In this document: positions 10,071 through 18,674 of the stretch, in pieces | How positions within the stretch are numbered: position 1 is the stretch's first letter | How the letters are laid out: the number at the start of each line of letters is the position of its first letter | Assembly (NCBI GenBank): GCA_030706015.1 | Contig: JAUZPI010000008.1 | Location: 20,355-84,354 of the forward strand | Length of the DNA: 64,000 nucleotides | Reading direction: 5' to 3' | From: Bacillota bacterium | Lineage (GTDB): Bacteria > Bacillota > Clostridia > Clostridiales > Clostridiaceae | Notes under the pieces: model-generated | Seen by the model: the letters and a program-made list of their open reading frames with translations, nothing else | Told to the model about the DNA's origin: nothing | The model's database searches: none | Translations under genes and position numbers: made by a program

Positions 10071-10490
10071 ATGGTAGCAATAGTAATTGGAACTCACGGT
10101 AAGTTTTCAGAACAGTTACTAAGATCATCTGAAATGATTTTTGGTCAACAAGAGAATGTGGGTTTTGTAACATTTGAACCAGGAGAAAGTGCTGATAAAC
10201 TGGTTGATAAATACAGAGATGTTTTAAAAACTTTGGATTGCTCCGAGGGAGTATTATTCATGGTAGATTTATTTGGAGGAAGCCCATTTAACGCAGCAAG
10301 CAGAATAGCTGCTGAAGATGAAAAGGTTGACATTGTAACAGGCGTAAGCTTACCTATGCTGCTTGAAGCATTTGGTTCTAGAAGCTTTTTAAGTCTAAAA
10401 GAACTAGTTGAAACTGCAAAGGTAGCAGGAACTGATGGAATAAAATCCTTTAGAGATACTTTACAAAACAACGATGAGGAGGAATTATAA
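10071..10490 (+). CDS. PTS mannose-family EIIA component
   Basis: A 139-residue cytoplasmic phosphocarrier that passes phosphate from HPr to EIIB. The active-site histidine is His9 in GTHG. The Asp-rich VLFMVDLFGGSPFNAA segment is characteristic of the mannose-type EIIA fold. ATG at 10071 follows AGGAGGAAAAG. First gene of a four-gene operon driven by the sigma-54 promoter; EIIB follows after one base. EIIA and EIIB are separate polypeptides here, as in the Bacillus lev operon rather than the fused ManX of E. coli. The transported sugar (mannose, fructose, glucose or sorbose) cannot be decided from sequence. Confidence 0.95.
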   Translation: MVAIVIGTHGKFSEQLLRSSEMIFGQQENVGFVTFEPGESADKLVDKYRDVLKTLDCSEGVLFMVDLFGGSPFNAASRIAAEDEKVDIVTGVSLPMLLEAFGSRSFLSLKELVETAKVAGTDGIKSFRDTLQNNDEEEL

Positions 10491-10491
10491 A

Positions 10492-10965
10492 ATGGAAATT
10501 GTATTATCAAGAATCGACGACAGACTTATTCACGGACAGGTGGCTACAGTTTGGTCAAAAGTAACAGGATGTAACAGGATAATAGTATGCAGTGACGAGG
10601 TTGCAGCAGATGAATTAAGAAAAACTCTTTTAGTTCAGGTTGCACCTCCAGGAATCAAAGCTAATGTTTTAGCAGTAGACAAAGCTATAGAAGTATATAA
10701 GAATCCAAAGTATGCCAGCTTCAAAACATTATTCTTATTCACTAATCCAACTGATGTTTTAAGAATGGTAGAAGGTGGAGTAGACATCAAATCAGTAAAC
10801 ATTGGCGGTATGGCATTTAAAGAAGGAAAAAGACAAATAACTAGTGCAGTTTCAGTAGATGATAAGGATGTTGATTCATTTAAGAAGCTTAATGAAAAAG
10901 GAATTGAATTAGAAATAAGAAAAGTTGTAACAGATACAAAGGTAGATCTTATGTCAAAACTTTAA
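10492..10965 (+). CDS. PTS mannose/fructose/sorbose-family EIIB component
   Basis: A 157-residue EIIB that takes phosphate from EIIA on His14 (RIDDRLIHGQV) and hands it to the sugar moved by EIIC/EIID. ATG at 10492 is chosen because GAGGAGG at 10475-10481 lies just ahead and the protein then starts MEIVLSRIDDR, the usual family start; a longer in-frame ORF has no separate ribosome site. Its neighbours are EIIA (1 base upstream) and EIIC (71 bases downstream). In LevR systems the phosphorylated EIIB also inhibits the activator when sugar is absent; that applies here by family analogy. Confidence 0.95.
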   Translation: MEIVLSRIDDRLIHGQVATVWSKVTGCNRIIVCSDEVAADELRKTLLVQVAPPGIKANVLAVDKAIEVYKNPKYASFKTLFLFTNPTDVLRMVEGGVDIKSVNIGGMAFKEGKRQITSAVSVDDKDVDSFKKLNEKGIELEIRKVVTDTKVDLMSKL

Positions 10966-11036
10966 CTTAATGTCCTTCGGCATATTAGGTTAATAAAAAT
11001 AAATAAAAAAATTTTAAAAGGGGAGGGCGTTTACAT
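10966..11036 (+). other. EIIB-EIIC spacer with imperfect hairpin
   Basis: Bases 10964-10990 can fold as an imperfect hairpin around CCTTCGG, with TAAT pairing to ATTA. There is no T tract directly behind it. It may be an mRNA-stability or processing site within the PTS operon. The EIIC ribosome site AAAAGGGGAGGG lies at 11016-11027. Confidence 0.35.
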
Positions 11037-11807
11037 ATGAGCGCTATTCAAATGATATTAGTACTTATAGTAGCATGTATTGCTGGTATAGGTAGTGTAC
11101 TTGATGAATTTCAAACACATCAACCTCTAGTTGCATGTACATTAGTTGGACTATGTTTAGGGGATGTTAAAACAGGTATTATTTTAGGTGGTACTCTTCA
11201 AATGCTAGCACTTGGATGGATGAACATCGGTGCAGCAATGGCTCCAGACGCAGCATTAGCTAGCGTTATATCAACTATACTAGTTATTACAGCTCATCAA
11301 TCAATTCCAGCTGGTATTGCTGTAGCTATTCCTATAGCAGCTGCTGGTCAGGTAATGACTATATTTGCAAGAACACTCTCAGTTTTCTTCCAACACCAAG
11401 CTGATAAATATGCTGCAGAAGCAAACTTTAGAGGTGTTGACTTATGTCACATAGCATGTCTTGGAATTCAAGCACTACGTGTGGCTATACCTACAGCAAT
11501 CGTTGCTGCTTTTGCTGGAACAAGCGGAGTTAACTCAATGTTAAACGGTATTCCTAAGGTTATTACTGGTGGATTAGGCGTTGCTGGTGGATTTATCGTT
11601 GTAGTTGGTTATGCAATGGTTATAAACATGATGTCAGCTAGATATTTAATGCCTTTCTTCTTCTTAGGATTTGTTGTTGCTGCTTTCACACAATTCAATC
11701 TAGTTGCATTAGGTATTTTAGGAACTGTAGCTGCAATAGTGTATATTCAATTAAGTCCTAAGTACAATGCAGCAACTGCTAGTGTTGATGATTTAGATGA
11801 TCTATAG
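11037..11807 (+). CDS. PTS mannose-family EIIC membrane component
   Basis: A 256-residue polytopic membrane protein forming the sugar pathway with EIID. It shows the family N-terminus (MSAIQMILVLIVACIAGIGSV), the LVGLCLGDVKTGIILGGTLQML segment that lines the sugar site, and about six to eight hydrophobic helices. ATG at 11037 has a strong ribosome site nine bases upstream. EIID starts 16 bases after its stop, consistent with tight translational coupling. Confidence 0.95.
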   Translation: MSAIQMILVLIVACIAGIGSVLDEFQTHQPLVACTLVGLCLGDVKTGIILGGTLQMLALGWMNIGAAMAPDAALASVISTILVITAHQSIPAGIAVAIPIAAAGQVMTIFARTLSVFFQHQADKYAAEANFRGVDLCHIACLGIQALRVAIPTAIVAAFAGTSGVNSMLNGIPKVITGGLGVAGGFIVVVGYAMVINMMSARYLMPFFFLGFVVAAFTQFNLVALGILGTVAAIVYIQLSPKYNAATASVDDLDDL

Positions 11808-11822
11808 GAGGAGGAAAATAAC

Positions 11823-12656
11823 ATGAGTGATGTAAAACAAGTTAAATTAACTCAAAGTGACTTAACAAATATGTTCATTCGTTCAAATTTCCATCAAGGT
11901 TCATGGAACTATGAAAGAATGCAAGCTTTAGGTTACTGCTTTGAAATGGTTCCAATAATAAAGAGATTATACCCAAATAAAGAAGATCAAAAGATAGCAT
12001 TAAAGAGACATCTTGAGTTCTTCAACACTCATCCATATGTTACTGCTCCTATACTAGGTGTTACAGCGGCTATGGAAGAAGAAAAAGCAAATGGATCTCC
12101 AATAGATGATGCTTCAATTAATGGTATTAAAGTAGGTCTTATGGGACCACTTGCCGGTGTAGGTGACCCAATATTCTGGGGTACATTAAGACCAGTACTT
12201 GGTGCTCTTGGTGCATCTATAGCTCAAAGCGGAAGCATACTTGGACCAATAATATTCTTCCTAGTATGGAACATACTAAGACTTGGATTTAGATGGTATT
12301 GCATTAAATTTGGATATGAAAAAGGTACTTCTGTTGTTAGTGATATGGGTGGTAACACACTTCAAAAATTAACTGAAGGTTCTTCAATACTTGGATTATT
12401 CATCATGGGTGCTCTTGTATCAAGATGGACTAGTATGAATGTTCCTCTAGTTCTTTCAAAAATAACAATGCAAGATGGATCTATAAAAACTACTACGGTA
12501 CAATCTATATTAGACTCATTATTACCAGGGTTACTTCCTTTACTATTAACTTTCTTATGTATGAAGTTATTAAAGAAGAAAGTAAGTGCAATCTGGATTA
12601 TATTTGGATTATTTGCAGTAGGTATTATAGGATACTGGCTTGGATTATTAAAATAA
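11823..12656 (+). CDS. PTS mannose-family EIID membrane component
   Basis: A 277-residue EIID. The N-terminal cytoplasmic part carries the family pattern LTQSDLTNMFIRSNFHQGSW and ALGYCFEMVPIIKRLYP, followed by MGPLAGVGDPIFWGTLRP, a hallmark of EIID, and then C-terminal membrane helices (LLPGLLPLLLTFLCM and the last 25 residues). It works in complex with EIIC; in related bacteria this pair is also a bacteriocin receptor. AGGAGGAGG at 11807-11815 precedes ATG 11823. It is the last gene of the PTS operon. Confidence 0.95.
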   Translation: MSDVKQVKLTQSDLTNMFIRSNFHQGSWNYERMQALGYCFEMVPIIKRLYPNKEDQKIALKRHLEFFNTHPYVTAPILGVTAAMEEEKANGSPIDDASINGIKVGLMGPLAGVGDPIFWGTLRPVLGALGASIAQSGSILGPIIFFLVWNILRLGFRWYCIKFGYEKGTSVVSDMGGNTLQKLTEGSSILGLFIMGALVSRWTSMNVPLVLSKITMQDGSIKTTTVQSILDSLLPGLLPLLLTFLCMKLLKKKVSAIWIIFGLFAVGIIGYWLGLLK

Positions 12657-12696
12657 GATTACCTAAATGGAATTTTATAAATCTTAACATAAAAAA

Positions 12697-12728
12697 GGCA
12701 TGCAGTGTAAATAATTGCATGCCTTTTT
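12697..12728. terminator. Bidirectional terminator between PTS operon and DUF4397 gene
   Basis: GGCATGCA (12697-12704) pairs with TGCATGCC (12716-12723). T5 on the right and A6 on the left let it serve both converging genes. Confidence 0.88.
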
Positions 12729-12744
12729 CATTTAGCAGTTTTTT

Positions 12745-13386
12745 TTAAACTCTAATATAGGAATTTCCATCCAAAGGTACAAGAACCTGAAGAGGAGGTG
12801 TATCGTTATTTAGACCCACAGCATATACTGTATAGAATCTACCTGGTCTTAAATTTATCCTTCCAGCATGTAATACTATATTATCTGTGTTGGCTATTCT
12901 TGCTTGAAGAATGTAGCTGCCGCCATTGACTGGCAAGTAATCCGTAACTTCTTTATAGGATACATTCTTAAAAATTTTATCTCCATTAGGTAAGGTTATA
13001 TCTACCGCTGGAGTATTAGGAGATAGATGAGCAAATCTAACATACGCCTTACCAGGTCTTATTGGTAAAACAGGTTCGGCAATTGGAAGTAAGGATAAAT
13101 TAGGTGAAGTTCCTATGGCTGCCACTGTAAATATCATTTTTTCTGGAATGGTTACATTTGTATTAATTACTGGGTTGGTTGAGGTTCCAGAAACATAAAC
13201 TGTTATGCGGTAATTTCCAGGTATTAATGCAAGGTAGTTTGTGAATTCTTTATAATGTACATTTCTTGCTATAATTCTCCCATTAGCATAAATATCTACA
13301 GCAGGAGCGTTGGGACTAGCGTGAAGAATTCTAATATATGATTTAGGCAATACTCTAAAGTAGCCTGAATAAGGGCAAGTATACAT
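12745..13386 (-). CDS. DUF4397 domain protein, two tandem repeats
   Basis: A 213-residue protein of unknown function made of two DUF4397 (beta-sandwich) units: residues about 15-110 (YIRILHASPNAPAVDIYANG) and 112-205 (YVRFAHLSPNTPAVDITLPNG). Each unit has the repeated NVxYKExTxYLxxxxGxYxI pattern. It has no signal peptide or anchor. Family members are often surface or spore-coat proteins in Firmicutes, but the location here is unknown. The start at 13386 is supported by AAGGTG just upstream on the minus strand. It converges on the PTS operon through a shared terminator. Confidence 0.85.
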   Translation of the reverse strand: MYTCPYSGYFRVLPKSYIRILHASPNAPAVDIYANGRIIARNVHYKEFTNYLALIPGNYRITVYVSGTSTNPVINTNVTIPEKMIFTVAAIGTSPNLSLLPIAEPVLPIRPGKAYVRFAHLSPNTPAVDITLPNGDKIFKNVSYKEVTDYLPVNGGSYILQARIANTDNIVLHAGRINLRPGRFYTVYAVGLNNDTPPLQVLVPLDGNSYIRV

Positions 13387-13470
13387 AGTTTCACCTTTCC
13401 AAAATATTGCTACCTTAACATTATATGAATAGTTTGGATTTATGTTAATGTTTTTGATATCTTTATATAA

Positions 13471-13499
13471 AAAAGGATAGATACATGAAGTACCTATCC
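13471..13499 (-). terminator. Minus-strand terminator at the end of the gene desert
   Basis: On the minus strand GGATAGGTAC (13499-13490) pairs with GTATCTATCC (13484-13475), including one G-U pair, and is followed by a T-rich run (plus-strand A residues at 13469-13474). No annotated minus-strand gene ends here, so a noncoding transcript from the repeat-rich region is possible. Confidence 0.6.
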
Positions 13500-13509
13500 T
13501 TTATCCTAG

Positions 13510-14060
13510 GGATTAAGAAAACTTAAAGCAATCTTCGTTACAACCCATGCAAGTCTATACATACCTATAAACAATCTTTCGACTATATATAAGCATTTCA
13601 AAACCTACATGAATCTTCACTCGACTATATGAAATACCTTGGAAACCATGAAAAATCTCTCGACTAGGCATAATCTCTAACTGACCTATATATCTATAAA
13701 CTTAATAAGATTATTCGCAACCTATATATCATAGGTTAAAGAATATATTAACTCTAAAATAGGTTAATATATTGAGCTTTAATCTAATAATAGGAAGGAA
13801 ATAATTTAAAGTATCACAAATATAATAGATAGTCTGCGGAACCTCATATAATCTTAGCTCGACTGATATACATCATTAAAAACCACATATATACAGTTGG
13901 GCATATATATAGCTTTTTCACAACATATATCAATCTTCCCACTAGCATATATAGAACCTATTTGATCCTATATATACCTTAAGTCGAATATTTAACAACT
14001 AAAATAATCATTAAATATTCTTCGCTCGACTGCCTTAAATCCTCTTTACAATTATTATGA
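13510..14060. repeat. Degenerate repeat cluster with hairpins in an 850-base gene desert
   Basis: No convincing ORF lies between 13387 and 14236. The region holds diverged copies of a unit of about 40 bases. One face reads TCGACTATAT (13579, 13621, 13660, 13859, 14026, with variants near 13681, 13942 and 13983) and is preceded by AATCTT and AACCTATAT-like blocks. Two strong hairpins are embedded: AATATATTAA/TTAATATATT (13742-13751, 13764-13773) and AGTCGAATATTTAA (13982-13995) paired with TTAAATATT and TCGACT (14010-14031). The copies are too diverged to be a CRISPR array. Confidence 0.6.
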
Positions 14061-14236
14061 TACCCATTTTAGTTTTTATTATGCGAGAAAAATCTATGGA
14101 TATTAGAGGAATGCAAGTTAATTTATACATTTAAAAAAAAGGAATTTAAAAATATCTTTTTAATATATATAATAATTATATAAAGGCTTGTGAGTAGTGA
14201 TATAATATATATAATATATTTTTTGAGGTGAAAAGA

Positions 14237-14659
14237 ATGGAAATATCAAGAGTAAGAAGAAATTCACCAGTAACAAGTGAAAAAAGACAGAATACCGTAA
14301 AAAAGGATTTTTCCCAGAATTTTAATTTTGCTAGGCAGCAAAAATCTGAACAGGAATTAAAATCTATGCAGGATGAAATTAAGAAAAAGGGAAACAGGTT
14401 ATCAATAACAAAATGTTTTGGAGATGTTAGAGCATATAAGAACATGATAAAAGAGTATTTACAATCTGTATTAGACTATATGTATGCAGTTAAAAAGGAT
14501 ATTAGCTTTTGGCAGACTCAATATTTTATAACAGTGGATACTATCGATTTGAAATTAGAGGAATTAACACAAATGCTTTTATCTGAACAAAAAGAAAATT
14601 TGAATGTAGCAGCTACAATTGATGAAATTTCTGGTCTTATTGTAGATATATATAAATAG
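14237..14659 (+). CDS. yaaR: YaaR family (DUF327) protein
   Basis: A 140-residue cytoplasmic protein of the YaaR/DUF327 family, function unknown; in Bacillus it is encoded near DNA replication and tmk genes. It matches the family by MEISRVRRN at the start, the central GNRLSITKCFGDVRAYKNMIKEYL block and the mostly helical C-terminus ending DEISGLIVDIYK. The ATG at 14237 is chosen over the GTG at 14228 because GAGGTG at 14225-14230, the ribosome site, contains that GTG. Here it stands alone between the repeat region and nadE, away from its usual neighbours. Confidence 0.85.
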   Translation: MEISRVRRNSPVTSEKRQNTVKKDFSQNFNFARQQKSEQELKSMQDEIKKKGNRLSITKCFGDVRAYKNMIKEYLQSVLDYMYAVKKDISFWQTQYFITVDTIDLKLEELTQMLLSEQKENLNVAATIDEISGLIVDIYK

Positions 14660-14683
14660 AGTGTCTGAAACTTAGACACTCTA
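14657..14683. terminator. Terminator hairpin after yaaR
   Basis: TAGAGTGTCT (14657-14666) pairs perfectly with AGACACTCTA (14674-14683), followed by TTTATAT. The stem overlaps the yaaR stop codon. Confidence 0.75.
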
Positions 14684-14760
14684 TTTATATATTAAGAAAT
14701 TAAAAATCATCTTGTTTTGCAGACAATTTTTAATTTCTATTATTCAGCGCTGCATAACCT

Positions 14761-16674
14761 TTATATGCTCCAGGAATTGTAGGAGGCATCGGATGGCATT
14801 CTCCAATCTCCTCTTGGAGAAAGGCTTATGGTTCCTACCTTAGGACCATCAGGAAGAGCGGAACGTTTAAATTGTTGTGAGAAAAATCGTCTTACAAAAT
14901 AGTTAAACCATTTTTCCATTGTATCTGAATCATATTCATTCTTAAAAGCATTTTTAGCTAAAAATAATATTTTTTCTGCTGAGGCTCCTTGTCTTATAAA
15001 ATAGTATAGGAAAAAGTCATGTAATTCATACGGCCCTACAATATCCTCGGTTTTTTGTGCTATTTCACCATCTTTTCCTTTTGGTAAAAGCTCAGGGCTT
15101 ACAGGAGTATCTAAAATATCGAATAGTATTTTTGATGTAGGTTCATTAACTTCATTTTGTGCTACATATTTAACCAGGAATCTTACTAGAGTTTTTGGTA
15201 TAGAACAATTAACAGAGTACATGGACATATGATCGCCATTATATGTACACCATCCTAGAGCCAATTCAGATAAATCACCAGTTCCAATTACTAGTCCGCC
15301 TTCTTTGTTGGCTATATCCATAAGAAGTTGAGTACGTTCTCTAGCCTGCACATTTTCGTAAGTTACATCATGTATATTTTTATCATGATTTATGTCATTA
15401 AAATGCTGAAGACAAGCATCAACAATATTGATTTCTCTAAGCTCAGTATGAAGATTATTACATAATTCTACAGCGTTATTATAAGTTCTATCAGTAGTAC
15501 CGAAACCAGGCATGGTAATGGTAAGGATATTCTCCCTTGGTATATTTAACATATCAAAGGTTTTAGTAATTACCAATAAGGCCAAAGTGGAATCAAGACC
15601 ACCTGATATACCAACAACAGCCTTATTAGCTCTGGTGTGGCTAAGTCTTTTAGCTAAGGCGGAAGTCTGTATATTGAAGATTTCTCTGCATCTTGTTTCA
15701 CGTTCCTTTTCGTTTGAAGGAACAAAAGGATGTTTGTCTATAAATCTATCAAAAATGCCTAACGAATAGTCATCAAATTGAAAAGATATTATTTTAGGAT
15801 CATAAGGGCATAATTTGATGCTATCTCTATAACTAACATTTTTCAATCTTTCATTTTCTAATTTCTGAATATCTAATACAGAAGTTATTACTTCATTATC
15901 TCGCTGAAATCTTTTATTTTCTTTAAGCAGCAAACCATTTTCACCTATCATCAAATGACCGCTAAACACTAAATCTGTAGAAGACTCCAAAACACCTGAA
16001 GAAGCGTATACATATGCGGACATACACCTAGCGCTTTGAGATTGAACAAGACCTCTTCTATAATCTGCTTTGTTTACTATCTCATTTGAGGCTGAAAGAT
16101 TTCCTATAATATTAGCACCTAATAAGCTTAAATAGCTGCTTGGTGGTATTGTTACCCACAGGTCTTCGCATATTTCAAAACCAAATCTAAGATTTTCACA
16201 TTGAAAAATTAAATTTGTTCCAAAGGGTATATTATTTTGAAAGGAGAAATTAATTGTTTTATCAGTAATTCCTATACCTTCACTGAACCATCTTTTTTCA
16301 TAGAACTCTGAATAGTTGGGTATATAACTTTTAGGAACTATTCCTAATATTTTACCTTTATAAATAATGTAGGCACAATTATAAAGACTATAGTTATAAA
16401 TAAGAGGAGCACCCACTGAAACCAAAATATCCTTATCACTAAGATATTGGCAAAGTTCTTTAAGTCCCATCTGAACCTTATAAGCTAGATGATCTTGTAG
16501 AAATAAGTCTCCGCAGGTGTAGGAAGTAATACATAGTTCTGGAAAAACTACTAATTTTGAATTATCAAGAAGAGCCGTATCAATACACTCAATTATATTC
16601 TTAATATTAAAATCTACATCTGCCACATTGGTTACTGGACATGCAGCTGATACCTTAATAAATTGGCTAGTCAT
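14761..16674 (-). CDS. nadE: Glutamine-dependent NAD(+) synthetase
   Basis: Makes NAD from nicotinate adenine dinucleotide, ATP and glutamine. About 637 residues, the length of the two-domain type. The N-terminal nitrilase-fold glutaminase has its triad in VFPELCIT (Glu), VPKSYIPNY (Lys) and FEICEDLW (Cys). The C-terminal synthetase carries the PP-loop VGISGGLDST around residue 360, then GTGDLSELALGW and the NAD-site segment ending in LPKGKDGEIAQKTEDIVGPYELHDFF. ATG at 16674 is preferred: GGAG lies eight bases ahead, while the upstream GTG at 16683 directly abuts that site. It is transcribed alone on the minus strand. A TTGTATT-C-AATACAA dyad upstream may be an operator. Confidence 0.96.
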   Translation of the reverse strand: MTSQFIKVSAACPVTNVADVDFNIKNIIECIDTALLDNSKLVVFPELCITSYTCGDLFLQDHLAYKVQMGLKELCQYLSDKDILVSVGAPLIYNYSLYNCAYIIYKGKILGIVPKSYIPNYSEFYEKRWFSEGIGITDKTINFSFQNNIPFGTNLIFQCENLRFGFEICEDLWVTIPPSSYLSLLGANIIGNLSASNEIVNKADYRRGLVQSQSARCMSAYVYASSGVLESSTDLVFSGHLMIGENGLLLKENKRFQRDNEVITSVLDIQKLENERLKNVSYRDSIKLCPYDPKIISFQFDDYSLGIFDRFIDKHPFVPSNEKERETRCREIFNIQTSALAKRLSHTRANKAVVGISGGLDSTLALLVITKTFDMLNIPRENILTITMPGFGTTDRTYNNAVELCNNLHTELREINIVDACLQHFNDINHDKNIHDVTYENVQARERTQLLMDIANKEGGLVIGTGDLSELALGWCTYNGDHMSMYSVNCSIPKTLVRFLVKYVAQNEVNEPTSKILFDILDTPVSPELLPKGKDGEIAQKTEDIVGPYELHDFFLYYFIRQGASAEKILFLAKNAFKNEYDSDTMEKWFNYFVRRFFSQQFKRSALPDGPKVGTISLSPRGDWRMPSDASYNSWSI

Positions 16675-16738
16675 GTTATTCACTCCAATTCTTATTGATT
16701 ACTTATGCTTCATGTAATAGCTTAACATAAAAATTGAT

Positions 16739-16753
16739 TTGTATTCAATACAA
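16739..16753. promoter_or_regulatory. Perfect dyad upstream of nadE, possible operator
   Basis: TTGTATT-C-AATACAA is a perfect 7-bp dyad about 65 bases before the nadE start, overlapping a TTGTAT that could serve as its -35 box. A repressor site is plausible but no regulator is identified. This is the main feature of the 329-base nadE-nfeD gap, together with the hairpin at 16872-16935. Confidence 0.35.
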
Positions 16754-16871
16754 TTCTAAAATGGAACCATTAACTTTAAATATATACACATTTGCATGAT
16801 GCAGGAAAGATATAAATACTGATGGATATTTTTTAAATAATATAATGTCCAATACGAAGATATAAGGAGAG

Positions 16872-16935
16872 ATTATAAGATAAGGAGGTAAATGGTTATA
16901 AAAACCACGTACTAATGTATGGATTATCTTATAAT
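16872..16935 (+). other. Leader hairpin enclosing a seven-codon ORF before nfeD
   Basis: ATTATAAGATAA (16872-16883) and TTATCTTATAAT (16924-16935) are perfect 12-bp inverted repeats. Between them lies AAGGAGG with ATG at 16892, opening MVIKTTY then TAA (16892-16915), and a nested TGGTT/AACCA hairpin. It may be an attenuator-like leader or a chance fold in AT-rich DNA. Confidence 0.4.
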
Positions 16936-17003
16936 GAATTCATAAGTGGATTTTAATTTTATATAATAATAGTGTAAAATTACTAGCATAAGGGGGAAGT
17001 GGT

Positions 17004-17438
17004 ATGAGTTTAGGTGGAGTAATTTTAGTATGGATTATAATAGCTGTTGTGACTCTTTTGATTGATGTAATAACCTCAGGGTTTTTGTTTGTTTGGTTTA
17101 CAATAGGAGCAATTGCAGCTATAATTGCTTTAAATTTAGGATATCCATTAGATACTCAAATAGCAACCTTTGTTGTTGTTAGCTGTTTGTTCTTTGCAGT
17201 TGGATTTCCATTGGCGAAAAAACTTATAAAAAAGACTGTGCCAAAAACTAAAACAATGGAGGAAGAATACATTGGTAGAGAATTTATAGCTGAAGGTGAT
17301 ATTAGTTTTAGAGAAAAGGCTAAAATTGACGGGATTTATTGGACAGTTCAAAACAATGATAAGCCTATCAGAAAGGGGGACAAGTATAAAATAGTAAGTA
17401 TTCAAGGAAACAAGCTTATAGTGAAAAAAACAGTTTAA
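17004..17438 (+). CDS. NfeD-like membrane protein
   Basis: A 144-residue short NfeD (YuaF-like) protein. Three N-terminal hydrophobic segments (residues about 5-28, 30-45 and 50-70) anchor it, followed by a cytoplasmic OB-fold domain (about 85-144) with the GREFIAEGDIS and GDKYKIVSIQGNKLIVKK strands. NfeD proteins partner with SPFH/flotillin proteins in membrane microdomains, and the next gene, 69 bases on, encodes exactly such a protein. ATG 17004 follows AAGGGGGAAG. No protease domain is present, so this is the short form. Confidence 0.9.
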   Translation: MSLGGVILVWIIIAVVTLLIDVITSGFLFVWFTIGAIAAIIALNLGYPLDTQIATFVVVSCLFFAVGFPLAKKLIKKTVPKTKTMEEEYIGREFIAEGDISFREKAKIDGIYWTVQNNDKPIRKGDKYKIVSIQGNKLIVKKTV

Positions 17439-17507
17439 AAATTTATGACAATAATTATAATTAGTAAATGGAATATGAAAGTTTAGAATTTAAGGAGGAG
17501 TTTTTTA

Positions 17508-18449
17508 ATGGGTGGAATTATTGGTATGTTAATCTTATTAATAATATTATTAGCGATAGCATTGTCCTCATTGAAAATAGTAAATACAGGATATATATAT
17601 GTTGTTGAGAGATTGGGTCAGTATCATAGGACTTTGGAACCAGGATGGAATTTATTAATACCTTTCGCTGACTTTGTTAGAGCTAAGGTATCAACAAAAC
17701 AGCAAATTCTTGATATAGAACCTCAAAGTGTTATTACAAAGGATAATGTTAAAATTTCAATCGATAATGTAATATTCTACAAGGTAATGAACGCTAAGGA
17801 TGCAATTTACAATATTGAAAGCTATAGATCAGGTATTGTTTACTCTACAATTACCAATATGAGAAATATAGTTGGAGATATGACATTAGATGAAGTTTTA
17901 TCAGGAAGAGACAGGATAAACGCAAAGCTTCTAGAAGTAGTTGATGAAATAACAGATGCCTATGGAATAAAGATATTATCTGTAGAAATTAAAAACATAA
18001 TACCTCCAGCAGAAATTCAGCTGGCTATGGAAAAGCAGATGAAGGCAGAAAGAGATAAGAGAGCAACTATTTTACAGGCAGAAGGACAAAAACAAAGCGA
18101 TATCGAAAGAGCAGAAGGTGAAAAGAGAGCAAAGATTCTTCAGGCTGAAGCTGAAAAAGAAGCAAATATTAGAAGAGCAGAAGGACTTAGACAATCACAA
18201 TTATTAGAGGCTGAAGGTAAAGCTAGTGCTATTCAAGTAGTGGCTGAGGCTCAGGCTGCTGCCATTGATAAAGTAAATAGAGCCATTATTGAATCAGGTA
18301 CAAATGAAACTGTTATAGCTTTAAAGCAAGTAGAAGCACTTCAAGAAATGGCAAAAAATCCGGCAAACAAACTCATATTGCCTAATGAAACTTTATCATC
18401 ACTTGGCAGTATTGCGGCTATAGCCGAAGTTTTAAAGAAGGATAAATAG
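17508..18449 (+). CDS. SPFH/Band 7 (stomatin/QmcA-like) membrane protein
   Basis: A 313-residue membrane scaffold protein. One N-terminal transmembrane helix (GIIGMLILLIILLAIALSSLKIV) is followed by the SPFH domain (about 25-190, VERLGQYHRTLEPGWNLLIPF) and a long Ala/Glu-rich coiled coil made of repeated ILQAEGQKQ and RAEGEKR units (about 180-260). It ends with the conserved LPNETLSSLGSIAAIAEVL tail. Such proteins oligomerise into rings or cages that organise membrane proteins and bind FtsH-type proteases. AAGGAGG precedes ATG 17508. It forms a two-gene unit with nfeD. Confidence 0.94.
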   Translation: MGGIIGMLILLIILLAIALSSLKIVNTGYIYVVERLGQYHRTLEPGWNLLIPFADFVRAKVSTKQQILDIEPQSVITKDNVKISIDNVIFYKVMNAKDAIYNIESYRSGIVYSTITNMRNIVGDMTLDEVLSGRDRINAKLLEVVDEITDAYGIKILSVEIKNIIPPAEIQLAMEKQMKAERDKRATILQAEGQKQSDIERAEGEKRAKILQAEAEKEANIRRAEGLRQSQLLEAEGKASAIQVVAEAQAAAIDKVNRAIIESGTNETVIALKQVEALQEMAKNPANKLILPNETLSSLGSIAAIAEVLKKDK

Positions 18450-18459
18450 CTAAATAAGA

Positions 18460-18527
18460 ATATAGTATGGTATTTTGCTGAGGATATATATTTGATAAAT
18501 AGCAAATAACCATGCTATATTTTTTTT
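18460..18527 (+). terminator. Terminator after the SPFH gene
   Basis: The stem pairs ATATAGTATGG and the following bases (18460-18479) with AGCAAATAACCATGCTATAT (18501-18520), with a few mismatches, followed by seven T residues. The rest of the 369-base gap to 18818 contains only the promoter at 18647-18674 and a small ATACTAC/GTAGTAT inverted repeat (18752-18758, 18775-18781). Confidence 0.75.
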
Positions 18528-18646
18528 GATTTAAATTATAAAAGACGCAAAATATTTTCTTGTATATGGTAATGAATTTCTTGTGTTTTTATAAAAAAAT
18601 ATGTATGTTAAATTTTGGAGTATTAATTTATGAAATAAAAAAGTAG

Positions 18647-18674
18647 TTGAATTTATCTATAAAGCAGTTATAAT
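18647..18674 (+). promoter_or_regulatory. Sigma-A-type promoter for the GT4 gene
   Basis: TTGAAT (18647-18652), 16 bases, TATAAT (18669-18674). It would give a leader of roughly 138 bases before the ATG at 18819. Confidence 0.6.

Noticed and set aside
12557..12748. Small plus-strand gene overlapping the EIID end
   Set aside because: It is an out-of-frame shadow without a ribosome site, and it runs through the terminator.
13510..14060. CRISPR array
   Set aside because: Repeat copies are strongly diverged and of uneven length and spacing, with no constant repeat/variable spacer pattern and no cas genes nearby.
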